Of a stretch of 64,000 nucleotides of DNA, positions 33,015 through 41,622 are shown piece after piece. The notes below the pieces were generated by a model. That model did not search any database. It was not told the origin of the DNA and saw nothing but the letters and a program-made list of their open reading frames with translations. The translations under genes and the position numbers were made by a program. The DNA is taken from positions 248,001 through 312,000 of the forward strand of contig NZ_JBPAXY010000002.1 of NCBI RefSeq assembly GCF_050897975.1, in the 5' to 3' direction. This DNA is from Pseudooceanicola sp050897975. Its GTDB lineage: Bacteria > Pseudomonadota > Alphaproteobacteria > Rhodobacterales > Rhodobacteraceae. Position 1 is the stretch's first letter. Each line of letters opens with the position of its first letter.

Positions 33015-33439
33015 GGGATCCTCACAGTGCCATCGGGTTGGATCGTGCCGCTGATCGTCTGGCGCGAGGACAGGTTCATCACCCGGATCGTCTCACCCAC
33101 GCCGCCTCGGCCCAGGGCGCGACCTTCGGCGGTGATCACCAGACCGGCCCGGTCGTAGATCAGCCCGACGATGCCGTTGCGTTCAACCAGGGCGGGCGGG
33201 CCCAGATCGCCGGGCAGGATCGGGCGCCCGGCATAGATCGTGACGCGGGTTTCCATGCCCAGCACCCCTTCGGCACTGCCAAGCGCGCCGGGCACCTCGA
33301 TGTCACGCAGGGAGATGTCGAGCGGGGTCAGCACGGTCTGCGGCCGCAGGTTGCGCGCCGCCACCAGGGTCTCGGCCCAGGCCGCACCGCCGGTCAGCCA
33401 CAGCGCCAACAGCGCCCCTATCGCCCCCGAATGCCGCAT
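33011..33439 (-). CDS. flgA: P-ring assembly chaperone FlgA (short form)
   Basis: 142 residues: signal peptide ending GGAAWA, then a SAF-type domain (LVAARNLRPQTVLTPLDI, about 25-42; GMETRVTIYAGRPI) and the C-terminal beta domain (TIRVMNLSSRQTISGTIQPDG). FlgA escorts FlgI in the periplasm. This short form lacks the extra N-terminal domain of enteric FlgA, as is usual in alphaproteobacteria. Shares one base with the flgG stop. Confidence 0.88.
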   Translation of the reverse strand: MRHSGAIGALLALWLTGGAAWAETLVAARNLRPQTVLTPLDISLRDIEVPGALGSAEGVLGMETRVTIYAGRPILPGDLGPPALVERNGIVGLIYDRAGLVITAEGRALGRGGVGETIRVMNLSSRQTISGTIQPDGTVRIP

Positions 33440-34224
33440 CAGCGCACCGCGGCCGTGGCGCCCAGCATCTGGTCGGCGGCGGAAATGACCTTGGAGTTCA
33501 GCTCGTAACCGCGCTGCGCCTCGATCAGCTCGGTGATCTCGCGCACCGGATCGACGGTGCTTTCCTCCAGATAGCCCTGGCGCAGGGTGCCCAGGCCGTC
33601 GAGCCCCGGGGTGGTGACCACCGCCGCGCCCGAGGCCTCGGTCTCGACGAAGAGGTTCGAGCCGATCGCCTCCAACCCCTTGGGATTGGTGAACCCGGCA
33701 AGCGAGAACTGGCCCAGAAGCTGCGGCTGGGTGGTGTCGTTGAAGAAGGCGTAGACCTCGCCATCGGCATTGATCGAGATCGAACGCGCATCCTCGGGGA
33801 TGGTGATCTCGGGCGAGACGGGATAGCCGTCGGAGGTGACGATCAGCCCGTCGCCGGTGCGTTTCAGCCCGCCATCGCGGGTATAGGCGGTCAGGCCCGA
33901 GGGCAGGGTCACCTCGAAATAGCCGCGCCCCTCGATCGCCAGATCCAGGTCGCCGCCGGTGGCCCCCGAAGGCCCCTGGGCCAGCAACATGCTGACCGAG
34001 GTCGGGCGCACGCCCAGGCCCAGCTGGATCCCCGTGGGCAGCACCGTCCCGTCCGAGGCATTGACCGTACCCGCGCGGGCGAACTGCTGGTAATGCAGAT
34101 CGGCGAATTCGGCCCGGCGGGCGTTGTAGCCCGTGGTCGACATATTCGCGAGGTTCTGCGAGATGGTCTCGACCCGCATCTGCTGGGCGGCCATGCCGGT
34201 GGCGGCGATTTTCAGCGCTCTCAT
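33439..34224 (-). CDS. flgG: Flagellar distal rod protein FlgG
   Basis: 261 residues, standard length. N-terminal rod signature ALKIAATGMAAQQMRVETIS with NLANMSTTGYNARRAEF (about 26-42), DLAIEGRGYFEV (about 88-99), and the C-terminal helix VDPVREITELIEAQRGYEL (about 222-240). It forms the outer rod through the P and L rings. Followed immediately by flgA and flgH. Confidence 0.96.
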   Translation of the reverse strand: MRALKIAATGMAAQQMRVETISQNLANMSTTGYNARRAEFADLHYQQFARAGTVNASDGTVLPTGIQLGLGVRPTSVSMLLAQGPSGATGGDLDLAIEGRGYFEVTLPSGLTAYTRDGGLKRTGDGLIVTSDGYPVSPEITIPEDARSISINADGEVYAFFNDTTQPQLLGQFSLAGFTNPKGLEAIGSNLFVETEASGAAVVTTPGLDGLGTLRQGYLEESTVDPVREITELIEAQRGYELNSKVISAADQMLGATAAVR

Positions 34225-34255
34225 GTCAGGATCCTTTCCGTGTCAGGGCGACAGC

Positions 34256-34972
34256 CTAGCGGGCCAGGGTTTTCAACAGGTTGCGGATTCGGTCATCTTC
34301 GCGGTCCAGAAAGCTTTGCCCCAGCTCATAGGCGCGCTGCACGGTGATCATCCGGGCCACTTCGGAGACCGGATTGACGTTCGACGCCTCCAGGAAGCCC
34401 TGCATCACGCGCGGCGCCTCGACCGGGTCGAACCCCTCATCGGCGCGGAACATCGTGCCGCTCTCGCGCTGCATCCGGTCCGGCGCCACGGGTTGCACCA
34501 CGCCCAGCTGTCCCATCGGCTGGCCATCGGCGGTGATCGTGCCGTCGCGGCCCAGGCCGATCTCGGCGGCGGGCGGGATGAAAAGCGGCGCACCCCCCGC
34601 GTCCAGCACCGGATAGCCGTCATGGGTGACCAGATCGCCCGCGTTGGAGGTGGCGAAACTGCCCGCCCGGGTCAGCCGCTCGCCCTGGGGGGTCTGCACC
34701 AGGAAGAAGCCCTCGCCCTCGATGGCGAAATCCAGCCGCCCGCCGGTCGGCGTCAGCGTGCCCTGGGTGAACTCGACCCAGCGGATATTGCCCTGGGCCA
34801 TGGACAGCGACGGGCCGGCCTCGATCCCCTGGACATATTCGGAAAACACCATCTCTTCGGCGCGGAACCCGGTAGTGGCCGCATTGGCGATGTTATTCGC
34901 GATCATGTCCATCTCGCGCGAGAGGCCCGACAGGCGGGTCAGGGTGGTATATCCGGCGTTTTCCATGCTCAA
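34256..34972 (-). CDS. flgF: Flagellar proximal rod protein FlgF
   Basis: 238 residues with the rod-family N-terminus (TTLTRLSGLSREMDMIANN, then ANAATTGFRAEEMVFSEY), the central FAIEGEGFFLVQTPQGERLTR (read over about 72-92), and the C-terminal helix NPVSEVARMITVQRAYELGQ. The ATG overlaps the fliQ stop by four bases. Stop codon lies 31 bases before flgG. Confidence 0.95.
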   Translation of the reverse strand: MSMENAGYTTLTRLSGLSREMDMIANNIANAATTGFRAEEMVFSEYVQGIEAGPSLSMAQGNIRWVEFTQGTLTPTGGRLDFAIEGEGFFLVQTPQGERLTRAGSFATSNAGDLVTHDGYPVLDAGGAPLFIPPAAEIGLGRDGTITADGQPMGQLGVVQPVAPDRMQRESGTMFRADEGFDPVEAPRVMQGFLEASNVNPVSEVARMITVQRAYELGQSFLDREDDRIRNLLKTLAR

Positions 34973-35241
34973 CCTCCGGCAATCAGCGGGATCAAATGGT
35001 CCTGGAAGAAACCCACCAGGGTCTGCGACATGAAGCCCATCGACAGCCAGAAGATGACCACGATCGCCCCCAGTTTCGGCACGAAGGTCAGGGTCATTTC
35101 CTGCACCGAGGTCAGCGCCTGGAAGAGGCCGATCACCAGCCCGGTGACCAGCGCCACCGCCAGGATCGGGGTCGAGGTGATCACCGCGACCCAGAGCCCC
35201 TGGCGCAGGGCGTCAAAGAAGACCGCCTGATCCATGGCCAA
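34969..35241 (-). CDS. fliQ: Flagellar export gate protein FliQ
   Basis: 90 residues, two hydrophobic helices (about 16-38 and 55-75) with the family motif FQALTSVQEMTLTFVPK (about 39-55). Completes FliP/FliQ/FliR as export-gate genes in this cluster. Embedded among rod genes between fliE and flgF, the arrangement known in Rhodobacterales. Confidence 0.95.
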   Translation of the reverse strand: MAMDQAVFFDALRQGLWVAVITSTPILAVALVTGLVIGLFQALTSVQEMTLTFVPKLGAIVVIFWLSMGFMSQTLVGFFQDHLIPLIAGG

Positions 35242-35253
35242 CCGCGCTGCCCG

Positions 35254-35559
35254 TCAGACGGGCATCCGCAGAATCTCTTGATAGGCCTCGACCACCTTGT
35301 CGCGCACAGTCACCGCGGCCTCGACCGCCAGTTCCGTCTGCGCCAGGGCCTGGACCAGCGAGGTGGCATCGGCCTTGCCCGCCATGGCGGCCTGGGCCAT
35401 CTCCTCGCCTTCGCGAAAAGTCTCGGCGAAGTCGCTTGTGACTTCGCCGAGCGTGGCGCCGAGACCCTTTCCGGGCCCCTGCTCCTCTCCCGGCGCGGGC
35501 AGCGTCGCGGGACGTGCGGCCGCGTATCTTTGCGCGGCGTTCAGAGCACGAATGTCCAT
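35254..35559 (-). CDS. fliE: Flagellar hook-basal body junction protein FliE
   Basis: 101 residues. A short variable N-terminus, then FAETFREGEEMAQAAMAG and the conserved C-terminal helices DATSLVQALAQTELAVEAAV and VVEAYQEILRMPV. FliE joins the MS ring to the proximal rod. Twelve bases from fliQ and 23 from flgC. Confidence 0.93.
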   Translation of the reverse strand: MDIRALNAAQRYAAARPATLPAPGEEQGPGKGLGATLGEVTSDFAETFREGEEMAQAAMAGKADATSLVQALAQTELAVEAAVTVRDKVVEAYQEILRMPV

Positions 35560-35582
35560 TCTGAACCTCCTTTATCGACCTT

Positions 35583-35972
35583 TTATCGACGTAAAAGTTC
35601 GAGCAGACCCGCGGACATTTGCCGCGCCTGATCGAACACCTTCAGGTTCGCCTCGTAACTGCGCTGTGCTTCGCGCGCGTCGGCGATCTCGACCACCAGA
35701 TCGACATTCGATCCATCGTAGTGGCCGGTTCCATCGGCCAGAGGATGCGCGGGATCGTAGATCCGCATGACCTCTGTCCGGTCCAGTTGCACCCGTCCGG
35801 TGCGCACCTCGGACACCCCCGCGCCCTGGGCCGCGGCCTCGAACGGCACGGTCTTTCGGCGATAGCCGGGGGTATCGGCATTGGCGATATTCTCGGAGGT
35901 GTGGCGCAGGCGTTGCGCCTGGGCGCGCAGCCCGCTGGCCGAGACCGTCATCGAGGTGATCAACTCGGTCAT
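35583..35972 (-). CDS. flgC: Flagellar proximal rod protein FlgC
   Basis: 129 residues. SASGLRAQAQRLRHTSENIA and NADTPGYRRKTVPFE (about 31-45), then the C-terminal SNVDLVVEIADAREAQRSYE-type helix. Standard length. Two bases after the flgB stop. Confidence 0.95.
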   Translation of the reverse strand: MTELITSMTVSASGLRAQAQRLRHTSENIANADTPGYRRKTVPFEAAAQGAGVSEVRTGRVQLDRTEVMRIYDPAHPLADGTGHYDGSNVDLVVEIADAREAQRSYEANLKVFDQARQMSAGLLELLRR

Positions 35973-35974
35973 CG

Positions 35975-36364
35975 TTACCTCCGCCCGATGGACATGCGCA
36001 TCAGGCTAAGCCCCGAACGATAGATCGCCAGGGCGCGGTCGTGCTGCGACTTCACCGCGACCGCCTTCAGCATTTCGGTTTCAAGAGAGACGTTGTTGCC
36101 GTTGGGTTCGGCATAGCCCAGCCTGTCGGTCCGGGTGATGGCCGTGGCCAGCCCGTCCCCAGCATCCAGATGTCGCGCGCGGGTGGCGCGCATCGGCACG
36201 CCGGGCACGCCGCCCGCGACCAGGTCGGCAAAGGGCACCACATCACGGGCCTTGAACCCGGGCGTATCGGCATTGGCCGTATTCTCGGCCACCACCGCCT
36301 GCCGCACAGCGGCGTGGCGGGTCATGGCATCGGCCATGCGAAACAGCTCTATGGTCTCGAACAT
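35975..36364 (-). CDS. flgB: Flagellar proximal rod protein FlgB
   Basis: 129 residues. MFETIELFRMADAMTRHAAV, then ENTANADTPGFKARDV (about 27-42) and the C-terminal NNVSLETEMLKAVAVKSQHD helix. The ATG at 36364 has GGGAGAAG in front; an in-frame ATG nine codons earlier lacks one. It begins a nine-gene minus-strand rod/ring operon and faces fliI across 85 bases containing a CtrA-like site. Confidence 0.95.
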   Translation of the reverse strand: MFETIELFRMADAMTRHAAVRQAVVAENTANADTPGFKARDVVPFADLVAGGVPGVPMRATRARHLDAGDGLATAITRTDRLGYAEPNGNNVSLETEMLKAVAVKSQHDRALAIYRSGLSLMRMSIGRR

Positions 36365-36387
36365 CGGGGCTTCTCCCTCGATTGGCT

Positions 36388-36402
36388 TCAATCAAGGCTT
36401 AA
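36388..36402 (-). promoter_or_regulatory. CtrA-like site between flgB and fliI
   Basis: On the minus strand TTAA-gccttga-TTGA, one base from TTAA-N7-TTAA, in the short divergent region between the flgB operon and fliI. Same type of element as at 21615 and 41107. Motif evidence only. Confidence 0.35.
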
Positions 36403-36449
36403 CCCCGATTCCTTTAGAAATAGTTCGCAGCAAATGAAGGGATCGGACG

Positions 36450-37853
36450 ATGTCACAGAAGGGGCTGCACGGGGTCCGCGCAGAAATCGGCGCGCTGTCC
36501 GCCATCCGCCACGTGGGCCGGATCGAGGCGGTCGAGCCTGAGGTTTTGCGCGTCACCGGCCTGGGCCGGTTCGCCCGTCTGGGCGATATTTTGAAGGTGC
36601 ATCGCGCCGATGGCGGCGTCCTGCATGGCGAGGTCGTGCGCCTGGACCGCGAGGCGCTGACGATGATGCCCGATGCCCGCACCGAGGGGGTGTCGCTGGG
36701 CGACCGTGTGGTGCTGCGCGGACCGCTGCGAATCGCCCCGGATGACAGCTGGATCGGCCGGGTGATCGACCCTCACGGTCAACCGCTGGATGGGCGCCCG
36801 ATCCTGCCCGGCCGCCATCCGCGCGGGTTGCAGGGCGACCCGCCGCCCCCCGCCGACCGGCGCGGGCTGGGGCCGCGGCTGGACACCGGCACCACCATCC
36901 TCAACACCCTGCTGCCCGTGGTCGAGGGCCAGCGGATCGGCCTTTTCGCCGGCTCTGGCGTCGGCAAATCGCGGCTGATGGGCCACCTGGCGACGCGGAT
37001 GCAGGCGGACGTGGCGGTGATCGCCCTGGTGGGCGAACGGGGCCGCGAGCTGCGCGAGTTCACCGATACCGTCCTGGGCCCCGAGGGGATGGCCCGCGCC
37101 GTGGTGGTCGCCGCCACCTCGGACCGGTCCGCCCTGGTGCGTCGGCGCTGCGCCTGGACCGCCATGGCAGTGGCCGAACACTTCCGCGACCAGGGTAAGC
37201 ATGTACTTTTGCTGGCAGATTCCATCACCCGCTTCGCCGAGGCGCACCGCGAGGTGGCCGTGGCGGGGGGCGAATTGCCCGCCTTACGCGGCTATCCGCC
37301 CTCGACCGCCTACCAGATCATGCAGCTCTGCGAACGCGCCGGGCCGGGGATCCGCGACAGTGGCACGATCACCGCCGTCCTGTCGGTGCTGGTCGCGGGG
37401 TCGGACATGGAAGAGCCGGTGGCCGACATCCTGCGCGGCGTGCTGGACGGGCATATCGTGATGGACCGCCAGATCGCCGAACGCGGGCGCTATCCGGCGA
37501 TCGACCTGCTGCGCTCGGTCTCTCGCTCACTGCCCGAGGCGGCCACCGAGGAGGAAAACGCCCTGATCGCCCAGGCGCGCCACCTGCTGTCGGCCTATGC
37601 CCGGTCCGAGATGATGATCCAGGCCGGGTTGTATGTGGCGGGGGGCGATCCGGTGCTGGATCAGTCGATCCGCGCCTGGCCCGACCTCGACGCATTCCTG
37701 GCCGAGGAAGAAGAGAATGGAATTTCGAATTCCTTCAACCGCTTGCAACTGATCCTGCGGCGGTCGGCCGCCGGACCGGCGCGGGGTCCGGCCCCACGCG
37801 GCACGGCCCGTGCCGGAGAAGAGGGCGCGCGGCGGGTGGCCCGATCGGCCTGA
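36450..37853 (+). CDS. fliI: Flagellar export ATPase FliI
   Basis: 467 residues. Walker A reads FAGSGVGKS (166-174), followed by VALIALVGERGRE-type (written VAVIALVGERGRE, about 188-200), the Walker B region HVLLLADSITRFAEAHREVA (about 250-269), and RGYPPSTAYQ (about 283). It powers and orders export with FliH and probably the FliJ-like protein. The C-terminal 25 residues are Ala/Arg/Gly-rich and not conserved in the family. It is a single-gene plus-strand unit between two minus-strand operons. Confidence 0.96.
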   Translation: MSQKGLHGVRAEIGALSAIRHVGRIEAVEPEVLRVTGLGRFARLGDILKVHRADGGVLHGEVVRLDREALTMMPDARTEGVSLGDRVVLRGPLRIAPDDSWIGRVIDPHGQPLDGRPILPGRHPRGLQGDPPPPADRRGLGPRLDTGTTILNTLLPVVEGQRIGLFAGSGVGKSRLMGHLATRMQADVAVIALVGERGRELREFTDTVLGPEGMARAVVVAATSDRSALVRRRCAWTAMAVAEHFRDQGKHVLLLADSITRFAEAHREVAVAGGELPALRGYPPSTAYQIMQLCERAGPGIRDSGTITAVLSVLVAGSDMEEPVADILRGVLDGHIVMDRQIAERGRYPAIDLLRSVSRSLPEAATEEENALIAQARHLLSAYARSEMMIQAGLYVAGGDPVLDQSIRAWPDLDAFLAEEEENGISNSFNRLQLILRRSAAGPARGPAPRGTARAGEEGARRVARSA

Positions 37854-37931
37854 TCCGCCGCCGCGCCTTTGCCAACGGCCGAGGGCCGCCCAGGCGGCGG
37901 TACCGCAGGGCGCGGCGCCCCCCCGGTCCGC

Positions 37932-38747
37932 TCACCGCTGGCGCAGGGACTTCATGAAGGAAAGACTGCCCGCCAGCAGGGTCTGGGCGATCATCCCGGG
38001 GGTGGTCGTCTGCATTTCGGCCACCTGGGCGCGCAGCAGGAAGGTGCGCACCAGCTTGTCGCGGTTCTCTTCCTCGGCGAAGGCGGCGGGATCCTCGCTG
38101 CCGATCAGCTTTTCGGCGCGGTCACGGAACACCTCGGCCTGCTGATCCAGGTCGATCTGGCCAAAACTGCTGGGCAGGCCAAAGGCGGTCTCGAACACCT
38201 TGCGCAGCGGCTGGTTGCCCATGATGCGGAACCACTTTGTCTCGACCGAGGCGGTGCTGTCCGCCATCTCTTCCAGCACCCGATCGGCGTTCAGCGCCAG
38301 GCGCATGTTCTCGTCCTGCGCGCCCACGGCGATCTCGAATTCTTGCCGCCGGAACTTCTCGGCGATCTCGGCCCCAAAGGTCGAGATCCGCGTCTGCGGC
38401 GTGCCCCGGTCAAAAAGGAAGGCATCCGCCAGCTCTTTGTAGCGGTCATCGGACAGCTTGTTGGCCAGGGATTTCTCGTCCAGCGTCCCCTCTTCCAGCA
38501 CCTTGCGGATGAAGAAGCGGTTGTCGATATCGTCCTGCAACCCGAAGGCACCCAGGGCCACGCGCAACAACCGGCGATCCTTCACCAGCTCTTCGGCGGT
38601 GGTGATCTTGCCGATATTGGCCTCGAAATACTCGGTATCCCGGGTGATCAGCGGCGATTTGTCAAAGGTGCGGCGCTGGTTGTCATAGGTCCGTTCCAGG
38701 AAGGCGAACCCCGCATAGCCGGTGAAGGGGACAACCGGAGAGAACAT
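37932..38747 (-). CDS. DUF1217 flagellar protein
   Basis: 271 residues, mostly helical and hydrophilic, with LERTYDNQRRTFDKSPLITRD near the start and repeated EELVKDRRLLRVAL/KVLEEGTLDEKSLANKL blocks characteristic of DUF1217, a family found in alphaproteobacterial flagellar loci. Function not established; an association with late hook or filament assembly is likely from context. The start shares a base with the flbT stop, so flaF, flbT and this gene form a coupled set downstream of fliC. Confidence 0.82.
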   Translation of the reverse strand: MFSPVVPFTGYAGFAFLERTYDNQRRTFDKSPLITRDTEYFEANIGKITTAEELVKDRRLLRVALGAFGLQDDIDNRFFIRKVLEEGTLDEKSLANKLSDDRYKELADAFLFDRGTPQTRISTFGAEIAEKFRRQEFEIAVGAQDENMRLALNADRVLEEMADSTASVETKWFRIMGNQPLRKVFETAFGLPSSFGQIDLDQQAEVFRDRAEKLIGSEDPAAFAEEENRDKLVRTFLLRAQVAEMQTTTPGMIAQTLLAGSLSFMKSLRQR

Positions 38748-39151
38748 CAGTTCGCCCTCGCGTTCAGCAGCCGCTCTTCCCGGGGCAGCAAGCCGCGCAG
38801 GGCCTTCAGGCATTGGTAATACTGCCCCTCCAGCACCGCATCGGTGGCATTGCCCAGCAGGGCGCGGCTGTCGGGATCGGTCAGGATCTGGCTCAACTCC
38901 TCGATCCGGCGCAGCAGCGGCAGGCGGGTTTCCTCGGCACTGGCATCGCCGGTCAGCACCAGCTGCGCGGCATAGCAAACGCGGCGCACAGGGGTATTGG
39001 CCTCTTCGGGATGGATGGCGTCACGCAGGCGCAGGATATTGACGTTGGGGGTGACGATGTTCAGCCGCGAGCGGCGGTCGCCATTTTCGATCACCGCGCC
39101 GTTGATCAGCACCCGTTCCTTGGGGGACAGTTTCAGAACCAGACCGCTCAT
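38747..39151 (-). CDS. flbT: Flagellin post-transcriptional regulator FlbT
   Basis: 134 residues: SGLVLKLSPKERVLINGAVIENGDRRSRLNI-type opening (residues 2-31) and LRLRDAIHPEEANTPVRR, both FlbT hallmarks. In Caulobacter FlbT binds the flagellin mRNA leader and reduces its stability until the hook is complete. The likely target, the 5' leader of fliC, is 1.8 kb upstream in the same gene group. Coupled to flaF by a four-base overlap. Confidence 0.95.
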   Translation of the reverse strand: MSGLVLKLSPKERVLINGAVIENGDRRSRLNIVTPNVNILRLRDAIHPEEANTPVRRVCYAAQLVLTGDASAEETRLPLLRRIEELSQILTDPDSRALLGNATDAVLEGQYYQCLKALRGLLPREERLLNARAN

Positions 39152-39528
39152 TTCGCCGTCCCTCCGGCGCGCAGGCCGCGCATGATGGCGGTGTTGACCT
39201 CGATCAGCGGTTTCAGATCCGCCTTGTTGTTCAGCACCTTGCGGCTATGGGCAAAGGTGAATTCGGCCAGATAGAAGATCTGCGCGCGCAACTCGCGCGG
39301 CAGGCTGTTGCCCTCTCCGGCCACGTCGGCGGCCAGGATCGTCCACAGCTGGCGATTGTCCTGCACGGCGCGGGCGATTTCGGGAAAACCTTCGTGGCGG
39401 TCGCGGCGCGCGGCGGCGACCAGGCGGCGGGTGATACGGGCGAACACCTCGTATTCGACGCCGCGCGGGGTCCGCGTGGGGGTCGAGGCCTGCCCGTAGG
39501 CGCGCAAAGCTTGGGAATGTGCGGTCAC
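39148..39528 (-). CDS. flaF: Flagellar biosynthesis regulator FlaF
   Basis: 126 residues; QALRAYGQASTPTRTPRGVE (about 6-25), then YEVFARITRRL and the C-terminal AEFTFAHSRKVLNNKADLKP. FlaF acts with FlbT to balance flagellin synthesis and secretion. It lies 82 bases after fliC and overlaps flbT by four bases. Confidence 0.94.
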   Translation of the reverse strand: MTAHSQALRAYGQASTPTRTPRGVEYEVFARITRRLVAAARRDRHEGFPEIARAVQDNRQLWTILAADVAGEGNSLPRELRAQIFYLAEFTFAHSRKVLNNKADLKPLIEVNTAIMRGLRAGGTAK

Positions 39529-39571
39529 GGCGGAACCTTCCAGTCAAAGGGGGGATGTCACGGGGGGAACC

Positions 39572-39591
39572 GGGGGCGCCTGGGCGCCCCC
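39572..39591 (-). terminator. GC-rich hairpin between fliC and flaF
   Basis: GGGGGCGCC (39572-39580) and GGCGCCCCC (39583-39591) form a perfect nine-base stem just after the flagellin stop. The bases that follow on the minus strand are not a T-run, so it may act more as a stabilising 3' hairpin for abundant fliC mRNA than as a full terminator. Confidence 0.45.
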
Positions 39592-39610
39592 GATCATCGC
39601 GATCCGCCGG

Positions 39611-40894
39611 TTACTGGAAGAGCGACAGCAAGGTCTGCGGCGCCTGGTTGGCGATCGACATCGCCTGAACTGCCAGCTGCTGCTGCACTTGCAGCGCTTG
39701 CAGGCGGGCCGAGGCCTCTTCCATGTTGGCATCCACCAGGGTGCCGATGCCCGATTTCAGGCTGTCGACCAGGGTCGAGATGAAGTCCGACTGGGTCTCG
39801 ATCCGGCCCTGCACGGAACCGAAGGAGGCCGCGGCGTCGATCGAGGTCTGGATCATACCCTCGATATCGGCCAGGGCGTTCTCGACGCCGGTGTCGGAGG
39901 TCACGTCGATGTTGGCCACGTCTTCCAGGCCGCCACCGATGGTGTTCCCGGCCGCCGCATATTCCGACACGGTGACCGAGATGTTGTCGCCGGTCACGCT
40001 GGAGCCGGTGAAGGTGATCACGCCGGTGGTCGCGTTGAAGGTGGCCGCGACGGTCGAGCGGTCATCGCCCATGGCTTCGGCGGCGTACTTGTTGAAGGCC
40101 TTCACCAGGCCCTCGCCCACGTCGGTGATCGTGTCCCCATCCCGCGCGACATACTTGATGTCGTTGATCGAGGAGGTGTTCACGCCCGTGGCGAAGTTGC
40201 CCGCACCGGCGCTGAGCGCGATGGAGAAGCCCGCCCCGGCCGAGACCGCGTCGATGGTGATCGAGGTGGTCGGCGGAGAGGCGGCGGCGGTCAGCGCGGC
40301 GGCCACCGTATCGGTCGCACCCGTCAGGTTGTTGCTGGCCGCGGCAATTGCCGTGCCGCCGACCGAGGAGGCCTCGGTGCCGAGGTCCTGCTTGGTCACG
40401 GCGATCTGGCCGACGGTCACGCCCGAGGACGAACGGTCGAGCGAGCCCAGCACATTGACGGTGCCCGAACCGGCCTCGGTTTCCTTGTTCGACAGCAGGT
40501 TCAACCCGTTGAACTGCGCCGCCGAGACGGTGGCGCCGATCGAATCGGCCAGGGCGTCGATATCGGCCTGGATCTTGTCCCGGTCGACGTTCTCTTCCTG
40601 GGCCGCGACGATCTTTTCCTTCATCTGGGTCAGAAGGTCGTTCACGGTTTCCGCGGCAGAGCGGGCAACGGCGACAGTGGATTCCCCCAGGCCCAGGGAT
40701 TCAGAGATCCCCTTGAAGCCCGCCACGTCGGATTCCATCACCTTGGAGATCGCCCAGACGGCCGAGTTGTCCTTGGCGTTGGCCACCTTCTTGCCGGTGG
40801 AGATATTGCCCTGAACCTCGTTGAGGTTCTTGTTGACCATGCTCAGGGTCTGGAGCGCGACCATGGCGCTGGTGTTCGTCAGAATGCTGGACAT
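39611..40894 (-). CDS. fliC: Flagellin
   Basis: 427 residues. Conserved D0/D1 N-terminal helices (SSILTNTSAMVALQTLSMVN, then STGKKVANAKDNSAVWAISK at about 32-51), a Thr/Ser/Ala-rich variable middle (about 145-330), and the C-terminal D1/D0 helices ending VQQQLAVQAMSIANQAPQTL. It forms the filament. Only one flagellin gene is seen here. It has a long leader with a CtrA-like site, and flaF-flbT lie directly downstream. Confidence 0.97.
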   Translation of the reverse strand: MSSILTNTSAMVALQTLSMVNKNLNEVQGNISTGKKVANAKDNSAVWAISKVMESDVAGFKGISESLGLGESTVAVARSAAETVNDLLTQMKEKIVAAQEENVDRDKIQADIDALADSIGATVSAAQFNGLNLLSNKETEAGSGTVNVLGSLDRSSSGVTVGQIAVTKQDLGTEASSVGGTAIAAASNNLTGATDTVAAALTAAASPPTTSITIDAVSAGAGFSIALSAGAGNFATGVNTSSINDIKYVARDGDTITDVGEGLVKAFNKYAAEAMGDDRSTVAATFNATTGVITFTGSSVTGDNISVTVSEYAAAGNTIGGGLEDVANIDVTSDTGVENALADIEGMIQTSIDAAASFGSVQGRIETQSDFISTLVDSLKSGIGTLVDANMEEASARLQALQVQQQLAVQAMSIANQAPQTLLSLFQ

Positions 40895-41262
40895 GCAGTG
40901 TTCCTTTGGTCCTTGGGCGCTTTACGCCCGTTAAACATCCCGCCCCCCACGGGACGGATCGAATGCCATTCTGACGGGTACAGGCGCATTGCGAGGTCGG
41001 CCCCATCCCGGACCCGATGATCGGGCTGTCCGGTGCGGGGACCTCGTCGCGGTTTCCCGGCCTGTGCCATCCCGAAGGATGCGAGGGGCACAATCGCCTC
41101 CACGTCCTAACAGAACCCTAACCGGGACCCGGGCCGTGCCGGGGATTTGAGATAAATCACCGCTTCTTTTTTCTGGTGTTTTGCCACGGTCTTGCGAGCT
41201 GTCGCCCGGCGCCTTGTGCCACCCCCCTCGGGCGGCGTCGAAGGGGGCCGGGCACACCGGGC
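40895..41262 (-). other. fliC leader and promoter region
   Basis: 368 gene-free bases between the flgN-like gene and fliC, both on the minus strand. It holds a hairpin after flgN (CCCCCTTCG with CGAGGGGGG, about 41222-41248), the CtrA-like site at 41107-41121, and about 200 bases of probable 5' leader, the expected binding region of FlbT. Confidence 0.5.
41107..41121 (-). promoter_or_regulatory. CtrA-like site upstream of fliC
   Basis: On the minus strand TTAG-ggttctg-TTAG, with the N7 spacing of CtrA sites and one changed base per half. It lies 213 bases ahead of the flagellin start. Confidence 0.35.
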
Positions 41263-41622
41263 TCAGGCGCGTTTTTCCAGTTTGTTATCATGCTGTTGCA
41301 GCAGCGCGGATTTGCGTCCGCTGCTGTCGTAGGTCTCCAGCGTGCTGCGAATCTTGCGCAGGGTCGAAAAGCGGTTGGCAACGGTGCGGATGCCACGCAG
41401 CGCGCCGTCCAGCAGCGCCTGATTGCGCTCGGCCTTGCCGCGCAGCGGATGCAACCGGTCGGGCGCCATGTCGTCCAGCGCGTTCAACCGGTCGATCAGC
41501 GCTTCCTTGGCGCCAAGCAGCGCGGGCAGCGCCTCCAGCCGGCCCTCGGTCAGCACCGCGCGCTCCTGGTCCAGCAGCGCGTCCAGCTCGTCGATCAGGC
41601 CTTGATGGGGGTCCTGGGTCAT
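41263..41622 (-). CDS. flgN: FlgN-like flagellar chaperone
   Basis: 119 residues, helical coiled coil throughout (LIDELDALLDQERAVLTEGR at about 9-28; LGAKEALIDRLNAL), ending with TYDSSGRKSALL, the short motif found at the C-terminus of FlgN-type chaperones for hook-filament junction proteins. Its start overlaps the stop of the flgJ-like gene (ATGA), and it sits upstream of fliC on the same strand. The chaperone assignment rests on size, helix pattern and neighbours. Confidence 0.7.
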   Translation of the reverse strand: MTQDPHQGLIDELDALLDQERAVLTEGRLEALPALLGAKEALIDRLNALDDMAPDRLHPLRGKAERNQALLDGALRGIRTVANRFSTLRKIRSTLETYDSSGRKSALLQQHDNKLEKRA

